A program made the position numbers and the translations under genes. This document shows positions 48,023-59,890 of a stretch of DNA of 64,000 nucleotides, piece after piece. Source of the DNA: Neorhizobium sp. SOG26 (GTDB lineage Bacteria; Pseudomonadota; Alphaproteobacteria; Rhizobiales; Rhizobiaceae). Location of the stretch: positions 3,187,001 through 3,251,000 of the forward strand of contig NZ_CP025512.1 in NCBI RefSeq assembly GCF_003491345.1, in the 5' to 3' direction. How positions within the stretch are numbered: the stretch's first letter is position 1; each line of letters begins with the position of its first letter. Under the pieces are notes generated by a model. It ran no database searches, was not told the DNA's origin, and saw only the letters and a list, made by a program, of their open reading frames with translations.

Positions 48023-49027
48023 ATGACTGCAAAGAAAAAACCCAAGGTCTACATTACCCGTAAGCTGCCGGATGCGGTCGAAACCCGCATGCGCGAACTG
48101 TTTGACGCTGAGCTCAACATCGACGACACGCCGCGCTCGCGTGATGAACTGGTGGCCGCGGTGAGGACCGCCGACGTTCTGGTGCCGACGGTGACCGACC
48201 GCATCGACGAGTCGCTGATCGAGGAAGCCGGGCCGCAGCTAAAGCTGATCGCGAGCTTCTCCAACGGGTTTGACCATATCGACATCGAGGCGGCGGCGCG
48301 AAAGGGTATCACCGTCACCAACACCGCCAACGTGCTGACCGAAGACACTGCCGACATGACGCTCGCGCTGATTCTGGCGGTCAACCGTCGGCTCGCCGAA
48401 GGATCGCGGATCCTGACCGACAAGCCCGGCGAGTGGGACGGCTGGAGCCCGACCTGGATGCTCGGCCGGCGGATTTGGGGCAAGCGGATCGGCATCGTAG
48501 GTATGGGCCGCATCGGCACCGCTGTCGCGCGCCGCGCCAAGGCCTTCGGGCTTTCGATCCACTACCACAACCGCAAGCGCGTAAGCCCGCAGACGGAGGA
48601 AGAGCTGGAAGCGACCTACTGGGACAGCCTCGACCAGATGCTGGCCCGCGTCGACATCGTTTCGGTCAATTGCCCCTCAACGCCGGCGACCTTCCATCTC
48701 CTGTCAGCCCGCCGGCTGGCGCTGATGCAGCCGACCTCTATCATCGTCAACACGGCCCGTGGCGACATCATCGATGAAGCAGCGATGATCCAACTGTTGC
48801 GCGACCACAAGATCGCCGGCGCCGGTCTTGACGTCTACCAGAACGAGCCGGCGGTCAATCCGAAGCTGGTCAAGCTTGCCAAGGAAGGCCGGGTGGTGCT
48901 GCTGCCGCATATGGGCTCGGCCACGATCGAAGGCCGCATCGACATGGGCGACAAGGTGATCATCAACATCCGCACCTTCTTCGACGGCCACCGGCCGCCG
49001 AACCGCGTCCTGCCGGGCCGCAACTGA
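48023..49027 (+). CDS. D-2-hydroxyacid dehydrogenase / glyoxylate reductase
   Basis: A 334-residue NAD(P)H-dependent reductase. GIVGMGRIGTAVARRAKAFG is the cofactor site, NTARGDIIDEAAM and the Arg before it belong to the active centre, and the His of VLLPHMGSAT is the proton donor. The sequence fits GyaR-type glyoxylate reductases. Ends three bases before the convergent acetyltransferase gene. Confidence 0.92.
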   Translation: MTAKKKPKVYITRKLPDAVETRMRELFDAELNIDDTPRSRDELVAAVRTADVLVPTVTDRIDESLIEEAGPQLKLIASFSNGFDHIDIEAAARKGITVTNTANVLTEDTADMTLALILAVNRRLAEGSRILTDKPGEWDGWSPTWMLGRRIWGKRIGIVGMGRIGTAVARRAKAFGLSIHYHNRKRVSPQTEEELEATYWDSLDQMLARVDIVSVNCPSTPATFHLLSARRLALMQPTSIIVNTARGDIIDEAAMIQLLRDHKIAGAGLDVYQNEPAVNPKLVKLAKEGRVVLLPHMGSATIEGRIDMGDKVIINIRTFFDGHRPPNRVLPGRN

Positions 49028-49029
49028 GG

Positions 49030-49503
49030 TCAGGCGAGCTGCTTCTGCATCTCGATCGTCGTGGTGCGGGTAAAGCCGGGATGGCTGGTTTCGGCCGTCT
49101 TGACGAAGCCCCAGCGTGCGAAGGTTGCGTGGTTATCCGTGAGCTCGATGCGGGTTTCGAGACGCAGCCTGGGAAGGCCTTTCTCACGCGCCACCTCTTC
49201 GGCGACGGCAAGCAGTTTTGCACCGATGCCCTTGCCCTGGTGCGACGGTGAGACCGCGAACTTGCCGACGTAAAGCGATTCCGGCTCCGGTCTGCAGAAG
49301 ATGCAGCCGACCAGCCGCTCACCCTCCACGGCCACGAAGGCGATCTCGTCCCGGGCCTTGTAGGCGAGGGCGGCGAGCGTCAGGCGGGTCGCCGAAGACG
49401 GCGGGTCGATGACGCCCTCCATATAGGCAAAGGAGGACAGGATGAGCGCCAGCAATTCATCCCAGCGGCTGAAGCTTTCATCAATCCGGACGATGTCGAT
49501 CAT
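49030..49503 (-). CDS. GNAT-family N-acetyltransferase
   Basis: A 157-residue acetyltransferase with the acetyl-CoA loop VSPSHQGKGIGAKLLAVAEEVAR and late region ELTDNHATFARWGFVKTAE. Substrate unknown. Its ATG overlaps the stop of the moeB-like gene by four bases, so they are translationally coupled. Confidence 0.92.
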   Translation of the reverse strand: MIDIVRIDESFSRWDELLALILSSFAYMEGVIDPPSSATRLTLAALAYKARDEIAFVAVEGERLVGCIFCRPEPESLYVGKFAVSPSHQGKGIGAKLLAVAEEVAREKGLPRLRLETRIELTDNHATFARWGFVKTAETSHPGFTRTTTIEMQKQLA

Positions 49504-50285
49504 TCTGCGGCGGCCCTGGCACTGCGTCTCTTGTATTTGATGGTGTCGAAGCGGGCGGACAGAGAGTCGTAGAGCAGCAGTCGGCCAAGCAGCGGCTCCC
49601 CGATGCCGGTGACGAGCTTGATTGCTTCCATCGCCATCAACGTGCCGATCACGCCCGTCAGCGCGCCGACAATGCCGGTCTCTGCACAGGACGGGATGAG
49701 CCCTTCCGGGGGTTTTTCGGGAAAAAGGTCGCGGTAAGCCGGATAAAGGTCACCGGCCGCATTGGTTTCATACGGCTTCAGCACGGTGAGCGAGCCGTCG
49801 AAGCGGCCGACAGCACCGGTCACCAGCGGGATCCGCGCCGCTTCCGCCGCATCGGCCGCACTGTAGCGGGTGTCGAAATTGTCTGAGCCATCGATGAGCA
49901 GGTGGAAACGCTTCAGGTGCTGGGCCGCCCAGTCGAGCGAGAAGCGCTCCTCGAAGTCGACCACCCTGACATGAGGATTGAGCCGGGCGATTGCCTCGCG
50001 CGCGCTCCTCGTCTTCATCTCACCCAAGGTTCCCGTATCGTGGATGACCTGGCGCTGCAGGTTGGAGAGCGATACCCGGTCGTCATCGATGATGCCGAGC
50101 GTGCCGATGCCGGCGGCCGCAAGATATTCGAGAATGGGTGCGCCAAGCCCGCCGGCGCCGATCACCAGCACGCGGGCGTTCTTCATCTTTTGCTGGCCGG
50201 TGCCGCCGATCTCCGGCAGCAGGATGTGGCGGCGATAACGCTCGATCTCCTGCTGGTCGAGCGGTGCGGCTGTCTCATGTTCCAT
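49500..50285 (-). CDS. MoeB/ThiF-family adenylyltransferase
   Basis: A 261-residue E1-like enzyme that adenylates the C terminus of a ubiquitin-like sulfur carrier. VIGAGGLGAPILEYLAAAG is the nucleotide loop, IIDDDRVSLSNLQRQ the magnesium region, and DGSDNFDTRY is typical. The paired zinc Cys of E. coli MoeB are not seen; only one Cys (IPSCAETG) is in that region. It could serve molybdopterin or thiamine synthesis. Confidence 0.9.
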   Translation of the reverse strand: MEHETAAPLDQQEIERYRRHILLPEIGGTGQQKMKNARVLVIGAGGLGAPILEYLAAAGIGTLGIIDDDRVSLSNLQRQVIHDTGTLGEMKTRSAREAIARLNPHVRVVDFEERFSLDWAAQHLKRFHLLIDGSDNFDTRYSAADAAEAARIPLVTGAVGRFDGSLTVLKPYETNAAGDLYPAYRDLFPEKPPEGLIPSCAETGIVGALTGVIGTLMAMEAIKLVTGIGEPLLGRLLLYDSLSARFDTIKYKRRSARAAAE

Positions 50286-50328
50286 GGAGCGAGCATAACA
50301 CCACGCCCATGGCCGCGTAAGGCGGAAA

Positions 50329-51465
50329 TCAGGCAGAAGGCTCGGCGGTTATGCCGCCATGCGCGACGGTGAAGAACTGTGCGCGGTCGGCAAGGGCGGA
50401 AAACATGTGCCGGTCGGTGCCGGTCATGAAGGCCTGGCCGCCAAGCCCATGCACGAGGTCGAAGAGCGCGGCGCGCCGCCCTTCGTCAAGATGGGCGGCG
50501 ATCTCGTCCAGAAGCAGGATTGGCGCATAACCGGTCATGTCGGCCGTCAGGCGCGCATGGGCGAGCACAAGCCCGATCAGCAGGGCCTTCTGCTCGCCGG
50601 TCGAGCAGCGGGCCGCGTCCATGTCCTTTTCGCGGTGGCGCACGAGAAGGTCGGAGCGGTGCGGCCCATCGAGCGTACGTCCGGCGCTGGCATCGCGGCC
50701 GCGGCTGGTGCGCAGCATCTCCAGGTATTCCTCCTCGAGATCGGCCGCCGGGCGATCCATGGCGCCATCGAGAAAACCTTCCAGCGCCAGGACAGGGGTG
50801 GGGAAGGGGGTGTCGCCACTGCCGGCCGAAAGCCGGCGCAGCAGACCCAGCATCTCATGCCGTGCGGCCGCCATGGCGATACCAAGGCCCGCCATCTGCG
50901 CCTCGATCGCCGAAAGCCAGGCGGGGTCGAACCGACCTTCCGAGAGCAGGCGATTGCGGCTGCGCATGGCGCGCTCGAAGTCACCGGCGCGGCGGCCATG
51001 GCCGTGGTCGAGCGACAGGACGAGCCGGTCGAGGAAACGGCGGCGATCGGCTGAGGGGCCGGTGAAGAGCCCGTCCATCGCCGGCGTCAGCCACAACACG
51101 CTGAGATGATCGGAGAGCTCTTCGGTGGATTTGGCCGGCGTGCCGTTGATGCGCAGCTTGCGCGAGACCGTCTCGCTCTCGTTCGGTTCGATGCCTGTAC
51201 CGACCGCGACTTCCCCTTCCATGCCGTCGAGATCGGCAAAGATGGTGAAGCCCGCTGGCGCGCCTACCCGCGTGACATCGGCCAGCACAGCGCGGCGCAG
51301 GCCCCGTCCCGGCGACAGGAAGGAGACCGCTTCAAGCAGGTTGGTCTTGCCGGCACCATTTTCCCCGGTCAGTACCACATGCCGCCCGTCGAGTGCCAGC
51401 GCGGCTTGCGCATAGTTGCGAAAGTCGGTGAGCTTCAGCCGGGAGAGGGAGGTCTTCTGCGCCAT
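50329..51465 (-). CDS. recF: DNA replication and repair protein RecF
   Basis: A 378-residue SMC-like ATPase that loads RecA at gaps. Walker A GENGAGKTNLL lies near the N terminus after LKLTDFRNY, the signature is STGEQKALLIGLVLAHA, and Walker B is PILLLDEIAAHLD. The ATG at 51465 begins MAQKTSLSRLKL; the longer frame to 51528 is not conserved-looking. It is not next to dnaA or dnaN here. Confidence 0.97.
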   Translation of the reverse strand: MAQKTSLSRLKLTDFRNYAQAALALDGRHVVLTGENGAGKTNLLEAVSFLSPGRGLRRAVLADVTRVGAPAGFTIFADLDGMEGEVAVGTGIEPNESETVSRKLRINGTPAKSTEELSDHLSVLWLTPAMDGLFTGPSADRRRFLDRLVLSLDHGHGRRAGDFERAMRSRNRLLSEGRFDPAWLSAIEAQMAGLGIAMAAARHEMLGLLRRLSAGSGDTPFPTPVLALEGFLDGAMDRPAADLEEEYLEMLRTSRGRDASAGRTLDGPHRSDLLVRHREKDMDAARCSTGEQKALLIGLVLAHARLTADMTGYAPILLLDEIAAHLDEGRRAALFDLVHGLGGQAFMTGTDRHMFSALADRAQFFTVAHGGITAEPSA

Positions 51466-51756
51466 CAGGTATCTTGGGTTCGTTGCAGCAGGAGCTAAGG
51501 GCTCCGGGCCCGGATGGCAAGCGCGCATCGGTTTTCGGGGTGAATATTGCAGTCGAGGACCGGAGGACGATGGGGTTGATTCTGAGGCGCGGCTACGAAG
51601 CCGACGTCAAAAAGATCAATGCCAATTTGTCGTTAGTGAGAAAATAGGGGTGGTGACTAACAGCACGTTAAAGGCCGATTGCTAGATGTGTCACATCACC
51701 CACCATGCATCTCATCGCAGACCGCCATGTGGAAATAATCTGACAAGGGGGTAGCC

Positions 51757-53259
51757 TTGAGCGACCAGAACCGTAAGAACGACCTCGACGACCGTCTTGA
51801 ATTTGCAGGCATCGGTCCGGAGCAGCGGCGTCAGCTCGCCGCGATCCAGCCGATCGTCAAGCAGGCGGCCGACAGCGCGCTCGACGTCTTCTACCGCAAG
51901 GTCAAGGCGCATCCGCATACGAGCAAGTTCTTCTCGAGCGACGCTCATATCGCGCATGCCAAGAGCAAGCAGGCCCAACACTGGGAAAAGATCAGCTCCG
52001 GCAAGTATGAAGCCAATTATGTCGAAGGCGTCACCGCCATCGGCAAGGTGCACGCCCGCCTCGGGATCGAACCGCGTTGGTATATCGGCGGCTATTCCGT
52101 CGTGCTTGACGGGCTCATCCGCGCCGTCATCGCCAACGAGATGAAAGGCTTCTTCCATGAGAAGAAGGGCAAGGTGCTGTCCGACCAGGTGACGGCCATC
52201 GTCAAGGCGGCGCTGGTCGACGTCGATTACAGCATCTCGGTTTATCTCGATGCGCTGAACGAGGAACGCCAGCGCGTGGAAGCTGAACGTCATCGGGTGC
52301 AGTCGGAGCAGGCGACGGCAGTTGCCGCGATCGATGCGGCGCTCCGCAGCCTCGCGGACGGCGATCTCACGGCCGAACTCTGGGCACAGCTTGCGCCGGA
52401 ATTCACCAAGCTCAAGGAAAACTACAACTCCTCGCTCGCCGAGCTCGACGCTGCGATGCGCGAAATCAACGCCTCCGTGGAGCAGGTGCGCGCCGAAGCC
52501 GGCGGCATTTCGTCTGCCACAAACAACATGGCCAAGCGCACCGAACAGCAGGCGTCGGCACTCGAGCAGACGGCAGCTGCGCTCGAGCAGATCACCACGA
52601 TTTCAACACAGTCCGCCCAGCGGACCCGCGAGGTCCAGACGATCGTGCGCGAATCCGCGTCCGACACCGTTCGCTCCGGCGAAGTTGTCCAGCAGGCCGT
52701 TGCCGCCATGGGCGAGATCGAGCAGTCTTCGCAGAAGATGAACCAGATCATCGGCGTCATCGACGAGATCGCCTTCCAGACCAACTTGCTCGCACTGAAC
52801 GCCGGTGTTGAAGCCGCGCGTGCCGGCGACCAAGGCAAGGGCTTTGCGGTCGTCGCCCAGGAAGTTCGCGAACTGGCGCAGCGTTCGGCTGCGGCGGCCA
52901 AGGAGATCAAGGAACTCATCGACCGTTCGTCGGCCGACGTCGTACGCGGCGTCGATCTCGTCAACCGCACCGGCGAGGCACTTGTCGGCATCGGCCAGCG
53001 CGTGAAGTCGATCGACGAGCATATCAGCTCGATTGCCCGCTCGGCGCAGGAGCAGGCGTCCGGCATCGGCGAGATCAACGCAGCTGTCCGTGAAATGGAC
53101 CAGATCACCCAGCAGAACGCCGCGCTGATGGAAGAAACCAATGCCTCGACCGAAAGCCTCGTCGGCATCAGCAGCCGCCTGGCGTCGCTGCTTGGCCGCT
53201 TCAAGACGCGGTCGACGGTCCGGGCCGTGCGCGAAGAGCGCCCGCGGCTCATCGCCTGA
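51757..53259 (+). CDS. Globin-coupled chemoreceptor (HemAT-like)
   Basis: A 500-residue soluble methyl-accepting protein. Residues about 10-165 form a protoglobin-like sensor; the proximal His is probably the one in [20 protein letters not shown] helical linker follows, then the MCP signalling domain with the hairpin tip [24 protein letters not shown]. No membrane helix is visible, so it likely senses oxygen or redox in the cytoplasm. Start is a TTG at 51757 after AAGGGGG. The 290 bases upstream hold no gene; a perfect palindrome GATGTG-T-CACATC lies at 51685-51697. Confidence 0.93.
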   Translation: MSDQNRKNDLDDRLEFAGIGPEQRRQLAAIQPIVKQAADSALDVFYRKVKAHPHTSKFFSSDAHIAHAKSKQAQHWEKISSGKYEANYVEGVTAIGKVHARLGIEPRWYIGGYSVVLDGLIRAVIANEMKGFFHEKKGKVLSDQVTAIVKAALVDVDYSISVYLDALNEERQRVEAERHRVQSEQATAVAAIDAALRSLADGDLTAELWAQLAPEFTKLKENYNSSLAELDAAMREINASVEQVRAEAGGISSATNNMAKRTEQQASALEQTAAALEQITTISTQSAQRTREVQTIVRESASDTVRSGEVVQQAVAAMGEIEQSSQKMNQIIGVIDEIAFQTNLLALNAGVEAARAGDQGKGFAVVAQEVRELAQRSAAAAKEIKELIDRSSADVVRGVDLVNRTGEALVGIGQRVKSIDEHISSIARSAQEQASGIGEINAAVREMDQITQQNAALMEETNASTESLVGISSRLASLLGRFKTRSTVRAVREERPRLIA

Positions 53260-53325
53260 GCTTGACCCATGGACCTTGCGCTTGCCACTGATTAAGAAGC
53301 GGCAGCGCAAGGAGGTTCAACGGTC

Positions 53326-53532
53326 ATGACCGACGAAGACAGACTGATACGGCTCGAGGAACTCGCCGCCCATCAGGCCAAGGTGATCGAGGAACTTTCC
53401 GACCAGCTTGCCGAACAATGGAAGGTGGTCGAGCAGATGCGGGCAAAACTCGATCGGCTGACGGAGCGGTTCCTCACGCTCGAAGAAGCATCGCTCGATG
53501 CGCCGCCGATTACCCGGCCACCGCACTATTGA
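53326..53532 (+). CDS. slyX: SlyX-family protein
   Basis: A 68-residue coiled-coil protein. RLIRLEELAAHQAKVIEELSDQL gives the heptad pattern, and it ends in PPHY, the tail shared by SlyX proteins. The function is unknown. AAGGAGG precedes the ATG closely. An intrinsic terminator follows. Confidence 0.92.
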   Translation: MTDEDRLIRLEELAAHQAKVIEELSDQLAEQWKVVEQMRAKLDRLTERFLTLEEASLDAPPITRPPHY

Positions 53533-53549
53533 GCAACCACAAACAAGAA

Positions 53550-53577
53550 ACGCCGGCCACGAGGGCCGGCGTTTTTT
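53550..53577 (+). terminator. Intrinsic terminator after slyX
   Basis: ACGCCGGCC (53550-53558) pairs with GGCCGGCGT (53564-53572), followed by TTTTTT. The other strand has few T residues after the stem, so it mainly serves slyX. Confidence 0.92.
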
Positions 53578-53598
53578 GTTTTTGGCTCTGTCGGCAGC

Positions 53599-54726
53599 CT
53601 AGCTGTCGAAGAATTCCTTCATCCGAGCGAAGAAGCCCGTTGATTCCGGGTTGTTTTCCTTGGACGAGATTTCCTCGAACTCCTGAAGCAGTTCGCGCTG
53701 CCGCTTGGTAAGCTTCTGCGGCGTCTCGATCTGGATCTGGATATAGAGGTCACCCGTCTGCGACGAACGCAGCACCGGCATGCCCTTGCCCTTCAGGCGG
53801 AACTGCTTGCCGGGCTGGGTCCCTTCCGGCACCGTCACGCGCGACTTGGTGCCGTCGAGCGTCGCCACGTCGAAGGTCCCGCCCAGGGCGGCCGTCGTCA
53901 TGGAGATCGGCACCGCGCAATAAAGGTCGGCTCCGTCGCGCTGGAAGAACTGGTGCGGCTTTACCGACAGGAAGATGTAGAGGTCCCCTGCAGGTCCGCC
54001 GCGGGTGCCGGCTTCGCCTTCGCCCTGCAGGCGAATGCGGGTGCCGTCCTCGATGCCGGCCGGGATGTTGACCGACAGCGAACGCTCTTCCGTCACGCGG
54101 CCCTGGCCGTGGCACTTGATGCAGGGATCGGTGATCGTCTGGCCGCGACCATGGCAGGTGGGACAGGTGCGTTCCACCGAGAAGAAACCTTGCGAAGCGC
54201 GTACGCGACCGGAGCCTTGGCAGGTGCCGCAGGTCTTGGGCTGCGTGCCGGGCTTGGCGCCCGAGCCGGAACACACGTCGCAGGTGATCGAGGTCGGAAC
54301 CCGGATCTGCGCCGTCTTGCCGGTAAAGGCTTCTTCCAGCGTAATTTCCATGTTGTAGCGAAGGTCGGCGCCGCGTTCGCGTCCACCGGTGGACCGGCGT
54401 GCACGTCCGCCACCCATCATTTCGCCAAAGATGTCTTCGAAGATGTCGGAGAAGCCGCCAGCGCCGGCCGAGAAGCCGCCGCCACCACCCATGCCGCCAT
54501 GCTCGAATGCGGCGTGGCCGAAGCGGTCATAGGCTGCACGCTTCTGGGGATCCTTCAAGGTCTCGTAGGCCTCGTTGATCTCCTTGAACTTCTTTTCGGC
54601 TTCAGCATCACCCGGGTTCTTGTCCGGATGATACTTCATGGCCAGCTTACGGAAGGCGCTTTTCAGCTCCTTCTCGTCAGCGGATCTGCCGACACCCAGC
54701 GTTTCGTAAAAATCTGCTTTTGCCAT
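53599..54726 (-). CDS. dnaJ: Chaperone protein DnaJ
   Basis: The 375-residue co-chaperone stimulates DnaK. The J domain has HPD at 33-35, followed by a Gly-rich stretch (about 75-95), four zinc-binding CxxCxGxG repeats ([32 protein letters not shown]), and the substrate-binding C-terminal domains. It lies 98 bases after dnaK with an inverted repeat between them. Confidence 0.98.
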   Translation of the reverse strand: MAKADFYETLGVGRSADEKELKSAFRKLAMKYHPDKNPGDAEAEKKFKEINEAYETLKDPQKRAAYDRFGHAAFEHGGMGGGGGFSAGAGGFSDIFEDIFGEMMGGGRARRSTGGRERGADLRYNMEITLEEAFTGKTAQIRVPTSITCDVCSGSGAKPGTQPKTCGTCQGSGRVRASQGFFSVERTCPTCHGRGQTITDPCIKCHGQGRVTEERSLSVNIPAGIEDGTRIRLQGEGEAGTRGGPAGDLYIFLSVKPHQFFQRDGADLYCAVPISMTTAALGGTFDVATLDGTKSRVTVPEGTQPGKQFRLKGKGMPVLRSSQTGDLYIQIQIETPQKLTKRQRELLQEFEEISSKENNPESTGFFARMKEFFDS

Positions 54727-54751
54727 CAGGTAACCGGCTCCGGAAAGGATT

Positions 54752-54773
54752 CCGGCTGCACGATGGCAGCCGG
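54752..54773 (-). promoter_or_regulatory. Hairpin between dnaK and dnaJ
   Basis: CCGGCTGC (54752-54759) and GCAGCCGG (54766-54773) form a perfect eight-base stem with loop ACGATG, no T-run. It could stabilise the dnaK 3' end or tune dnaJ dosage; that role is inferred. Confidence 0.45.
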
Positions 54774-54824
54774 ATTACTTAAGTCAACTATGGTTCAGAA
54801 CTAAAGCCATCAGACAGCCGGCGA

Positions 54825-56729
<1,905 letters not shown>

Positions 56730-56834
56730 TTCTTCTCTCTCCTTTAAGCGAACCGCCAGAACCCCTTGAAGGCATTCCTTTGACAGTTCCTCGACTGGGA
56801 TGGTTTTCGCAGCATCGGCTGCGGTATGCGGCGT

Positions 56835-56863
56835 ATATAAGGATGGGTTTTTGCGACTGCAAG
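56835..56863 (-). promoter_or_regulatory. Promoter of dnaK (sigma-70/sigma-32-like)
   Basis: On the minus strand CTTGCA and TTATAT are separated by 17 bases, about 105 bases upstream of the dnaK ATG. Read as CTTG...CTTATAT it also fits the heat-shock (RpoH) pattern of alphaproteobacteria. Confidence 0.65.
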
Positions 56864-56926
56864 GCGGGAAATCGCTTGCAGTTCAGCAAATAAAGCGACT
56901 CGCGCACGGGCTTTGCGGGAAATCTT

Positions 56927-59389
56927 TTATTCGCCCATCAGGATGTCGAAAAGCGTGGTCCGACGCCCTTCCGGATAGTTGTCGACGACCCCGACTTCAC
57001 CCGGCGGAATAGGTCCGCGACGGGCACCTGCAGGCGCCACCGGCACGGGTGCGTCATAGGGCTCGCGATACTCGCGATACTCGCGATAGTCCCGGCGACC
57101 ACCCACATCGGCGGGCGGCACGACGTCCCCATAAGTGCGGCGATAGTTGGGTTCCGGGCGCGCCTGATAGACCGGCTCATCCGGGTAGATGCGAGCCGGG
57201 GCAGGGGCGGCGCGGTTGCGTGAAACGGGCGGTTCGATCGAGGCGGAATCCTGGACAGGGCGCGGCGGCGCCGGTGGATATTCGTCCGGTGCCGGCTCGT
57301 TGCGGCGCGTACCGCCGCCGGGCAGGATCCCGGACAGGAAATCGCCGATCGACTGTTCGGGCTGCTGTTCGACGGGAGCTGGTGGCGGAAGCTCGAGGCT
57401 GCGGCCGGTGCCGAACAGCGGCGTCGGCGAATAGCCCTTCATCGCAACCGTCATGTAGTCCTTCCAGGCCCTGGCAGGCAGGCCGCCGCCGGTCACTTTC
57501 TTCATATAGGCGCCGTCGTCGTTGCCGAACCAGATCCCGGTGGTCATGATGCTCGTGTAACCGACAAACAGCGCATCGCGGAAGGACTGGGTGGTGCCGG
57601 ACTTACCGGCTGCCTGCCAGCCATCGAGCCTGGCGGCCTTGCCGGTACCTTCGTTGATAACGCGGTTCATCATGCTGTTCATGGTGGCCGCCACCGGCTC
57701 GCTCAGCACGCGCGGCGGATTGGTATAGTCAGCCTCGTAAAGGACCTTGCCGTCCATGTCGCTGATGCGCTTGACGATATGCGGCGTCGCCTTGTAGCCG
57801 CCGTTCATGAAGGCGGCATAGGATGCGGTGAGCTCGACGAGCGAGACTTCCGACGTGCCGAGCGCGATCGAGGCATTCGGCTGGATCTCGGAGTCGATGC
57901 CAAGGCGGTGCGCAAGGCTCACGACCTTGTCGGGGCCGACCTGGTTGGCAAGTTGCGCGGCCACCGTGTTCAGAGACTGCGCCAGCGCCGAGGCGATGGT
58001 GACGGGTCCGCGGAACTTCTGGTCGTAGTTTTCCGGCGACCAATTGCCGATCTTGACCGGCGCGTCGTTCATCACAGTGTCCGGAAGGGCACCAGCTTCG
58101 AGCGCTGCGGCATAAACGAACGGCTTGAATGCTGAGCCCGGCTGGCGCTTCGCCTTGGCGGCACGGTTGAACTGGCTCTGGGCATAATCACGCCCGCCGA
58201 CGACAGCGCGGATGGCGCCCGTCGCATCAACCGAGACGAGAGCGGCTTGCGAGGCGTTGAGCTTGGCGCCTTCCTTTGTCAGGATGGTGTTGAGCGCCTT
58301 CTCGGCAGCTTCTTCCAAGCGAAGATCGATGGTGGTCTCGACTACGACATCGGCCTTGGGCTCGCCGATCAGCGTCTTGACCTCGTCCATCACCATGTCC
58401 GCGGCATAATGCTGCGCGCCCGACCAGTAGCTCTTGGCCTTGGCTGGCGGCTGCGACATGGCCGTCTTCAAATCGCTGTCGGTGACGAAACCTTCTTCCC
58501 GCATGGCGCCGAGCACCACCTGGGCACGGGCTTCCGCCGCTTCCGGATGGCGTGCCGGGGACAGGCGCGACGGCGCCTTCAGGAGACCCGCGAGCGTCGC
58601 CGCCTCGCCAAGGTTCACGTCGCGCGCCGACTTGTTGAAGTAACGCCGCGAGGCCGCCTCGACGCCGTAAGCGTTCGAGCCGAAGAAGACCCGGTTCAGG
58701 TACATCGCCAGGATCTGGTCCTTGGTGAACTTCGTCTCCAGCCAGAACGACAGCAGCACTTCCTGGATCTTGCGCTCGAAGGTGCGCTCCGGGGAGAGGA
58801 AGAGGTTCTTCGCCAGCTGCTGGGTGATGGTGGAGCCGCCCTGGATCGGCTGGCCCGTGAGATTGTTGACGAAGGCGCGCGCCAGACCGAAGGGGTCGAC
58901 GCCGAAATGCGAATAGAAACGTCGGTCCTCGATGGCGATGACCGCCTGCGGCAGGTAAGGCGACATCTCTTCGAGCGCCAAGGCCTCGCCGCCGGTGGAG
59001 CCGCGGTTGGCAATGACAGAGCCGTCGATGGCGGTGATCTTCATGTTCGGCGGTCGGTCCGGGATCGCCCAGGTGCTGGCAGCCGGCATCTGCGCCCCGT
59101 AATAGAGCACAAGCCCCCCGACGCCGATCCCGGCCCATATGCCCAGCACGAAACACCAGTAAATGAGCCGGCGGATCGGACCAAACAGGCCACCGCTCTT
59201 GCGGGCACGCCGCGCTTTCTTGCCGCGAGACCGTGGAGCCGGCTCCTCAGACGCCTGTTTGGGCGCGCGCTTGACCGGACGGCCATTGCCGACGATGCGC
59301 TCGTCGGCATCGATCCGGAAATCGCTGCTATCCCGCGAACCCTCGAACGATGGTTCGACGCGTCTGTCTGATTTGCCTCTTGGCGCCAT
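56927..59389 (-). CDS. Class A penicillin-binding protein (PBP1a-like)
   Basis: The 820-residue bifunctional murein synthase has a basic N-terminal tail, one membrane helix (about 70-95), a glycosyltransferase GT51 domain with IEDRRFYSHFG (catalytic Glu) and GGSTITQQLAKNLF, and a transpeptidase domain with SAFK (SxxK motif), an SxN-type motif, and KSGTTQ (KTG-type). The C-terminal 120 residues are Pro/Arg-rich and contain a tandem REY repeat. Length is usual for alphaproteobacterial PBP1a. Confidence 0.93.
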   Translation of the reverse strand: MAPRGKSDRRVEPSFEGSRDSSDFRIDADERIVGNGRPVKRAPKQASEEPAPRSRGKKARRARKSGGLFGPIRRLIYWCFVLGIWAGIGVGGLVLYYGAQMPAASTWAIPDRPPNMKITAIDGSVIANRGSTGGEALALEEMSPYLPQAVIAIEDRRFYSHFGVDPFGLARAFVNNLTGQPIQGGSTITQQLAKNLFLSPERTFERKIQEVLLSFWLETKFTKDQILAMYLNRVFFGSNAYGVEAASRRYFNKSARDVNLGEAATLAGLLKAPSRLSPARHPEAAEARAQVVLGAMREEGFVTDSDLKTAMSQPPAKAKSYWSGAQHYAADMVMDEVKTLIGEPKADVVVETTIDLRLEEAAEKALNTILTKEGAKLNASQAALVSVDATGAIRAVVGGRDYAQSQFNRAAKAKRQPGSAFKPFVYAAALEAGALPDTVMNDAPVKIGNWSPENYDQKFRGPVTIASALAQSLNTVAAQLANQVGPDKVVSLAHRLGIDSEIQPNASIALGTSEVSLVELTASYAAFMNGGYKATPHIVKRISDMDGKVLYEADYTNPPRVLSEPVAATMNSMMNRVINEGTGKAARLDGWQAAGKSGTTQSFRDALFVGYTSIMTTGIWFGNDDGAYMKKVTGGGLPARAWKDYMTVAMKGYSPTPLFGTGRSLELPPPAPVEQQPEQSIGDFLSGILPGGGTRRNEPAPDEYPPAPPRPVQDSASIEPPVSRNRAAPAPARIYPDEPVYQARPEPNYRRTYGDVVPPADVGGRRDYREYREYREPYDAPVPVAPAGARRGPIPPGEVGVVDNYPEGRRTTLFDILMGE
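57062..57088 (-). repeat. Three perfect 9-bp tandem repeats in the PBP gene
   Basis: CTCGCGATA occurs three times without interruption. On the coding strand the unit encodes Arg-Glu-Tyr, giving REYREYREP-like sequence in the disordered tail. Repeat number could vary between strains without changing the frame. Confidence 0.9.
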
Positions 59390-59588
59390 TAAGCCGGCAT
59401 GCCCCCGTTCGTCCTTTACCTGCTCGCGAGAAGCAGTTCCGTCTCGATTACTCCGCCCAAGTCATTGGTTGGACTGTAAATGCGGCGATTTAAGGAGGCG
59501 TAAAGCAACGCCGGATGCACGCCGTGCTTGAAACACTTGACCTTCATCCTCAGATATGAGAACAAATAGAGAACATATGGAGGTGCTG

Positions 59589-59762
59589 ATGAGCAGAGCC
59601 GAACAAGTGATCGAGCGTGCCATGGCCGCGGTTGCGGCATCCAAGACGCTGCGCGAGGCAGAGGCCGAGCGCCGGCGCAAGGTGTTCGAGAGGATCCAGA
59701 TCGCCAACCAGCGTCGTCCGAGCATCCCGAAGGGGATCCAGCTACCGCTCGATCTGCATTAA
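59589..59762 (+). CDS. Small helical protein, 57 aa
   Basis: Not a family I recognise. One long charged helix (AEQVIERAMAAVAASKTLREAEAERRRK region) is followed by a short Pro-rich end, IPKGIQLPLDLH. GGAGG lies before the ATG at 59589, which is preferred over the ATGs at 59577 and 59556. The unusual defined C-terminal motif suggests a real protein. Confidence 0.6.
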   Translation: MSRAEQVIERAMAAVAASKTLREAEAERRRKVFERIQIANQRRPSIPKGIQLPLDLH

Positions 59763-59890
59763 GTACCTAGCTCGTACATGAGCATTTGCTTGACAAGCTT
59801 CAAGCCGAGGCATTCTCTACCTTAGAAAAAACGGAATCGGGTGGGAGAAACGTTCTGTTTTTCGCAGGTTCTGCCTGGAGGAGGTAGGAA

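Noticed and set aside
51526-51685. Open frame between recF and the chemoreceptor
   Set aside because: No ribosome binding site, no plausible start and no protein-like composition.
51685-51697. GATGTG-T-CACATC as a CRP site
   Set aside because: The half-sites are too close for the TGTGA-N6-TCACA arrangement; kept only as an unassigned palindrome.
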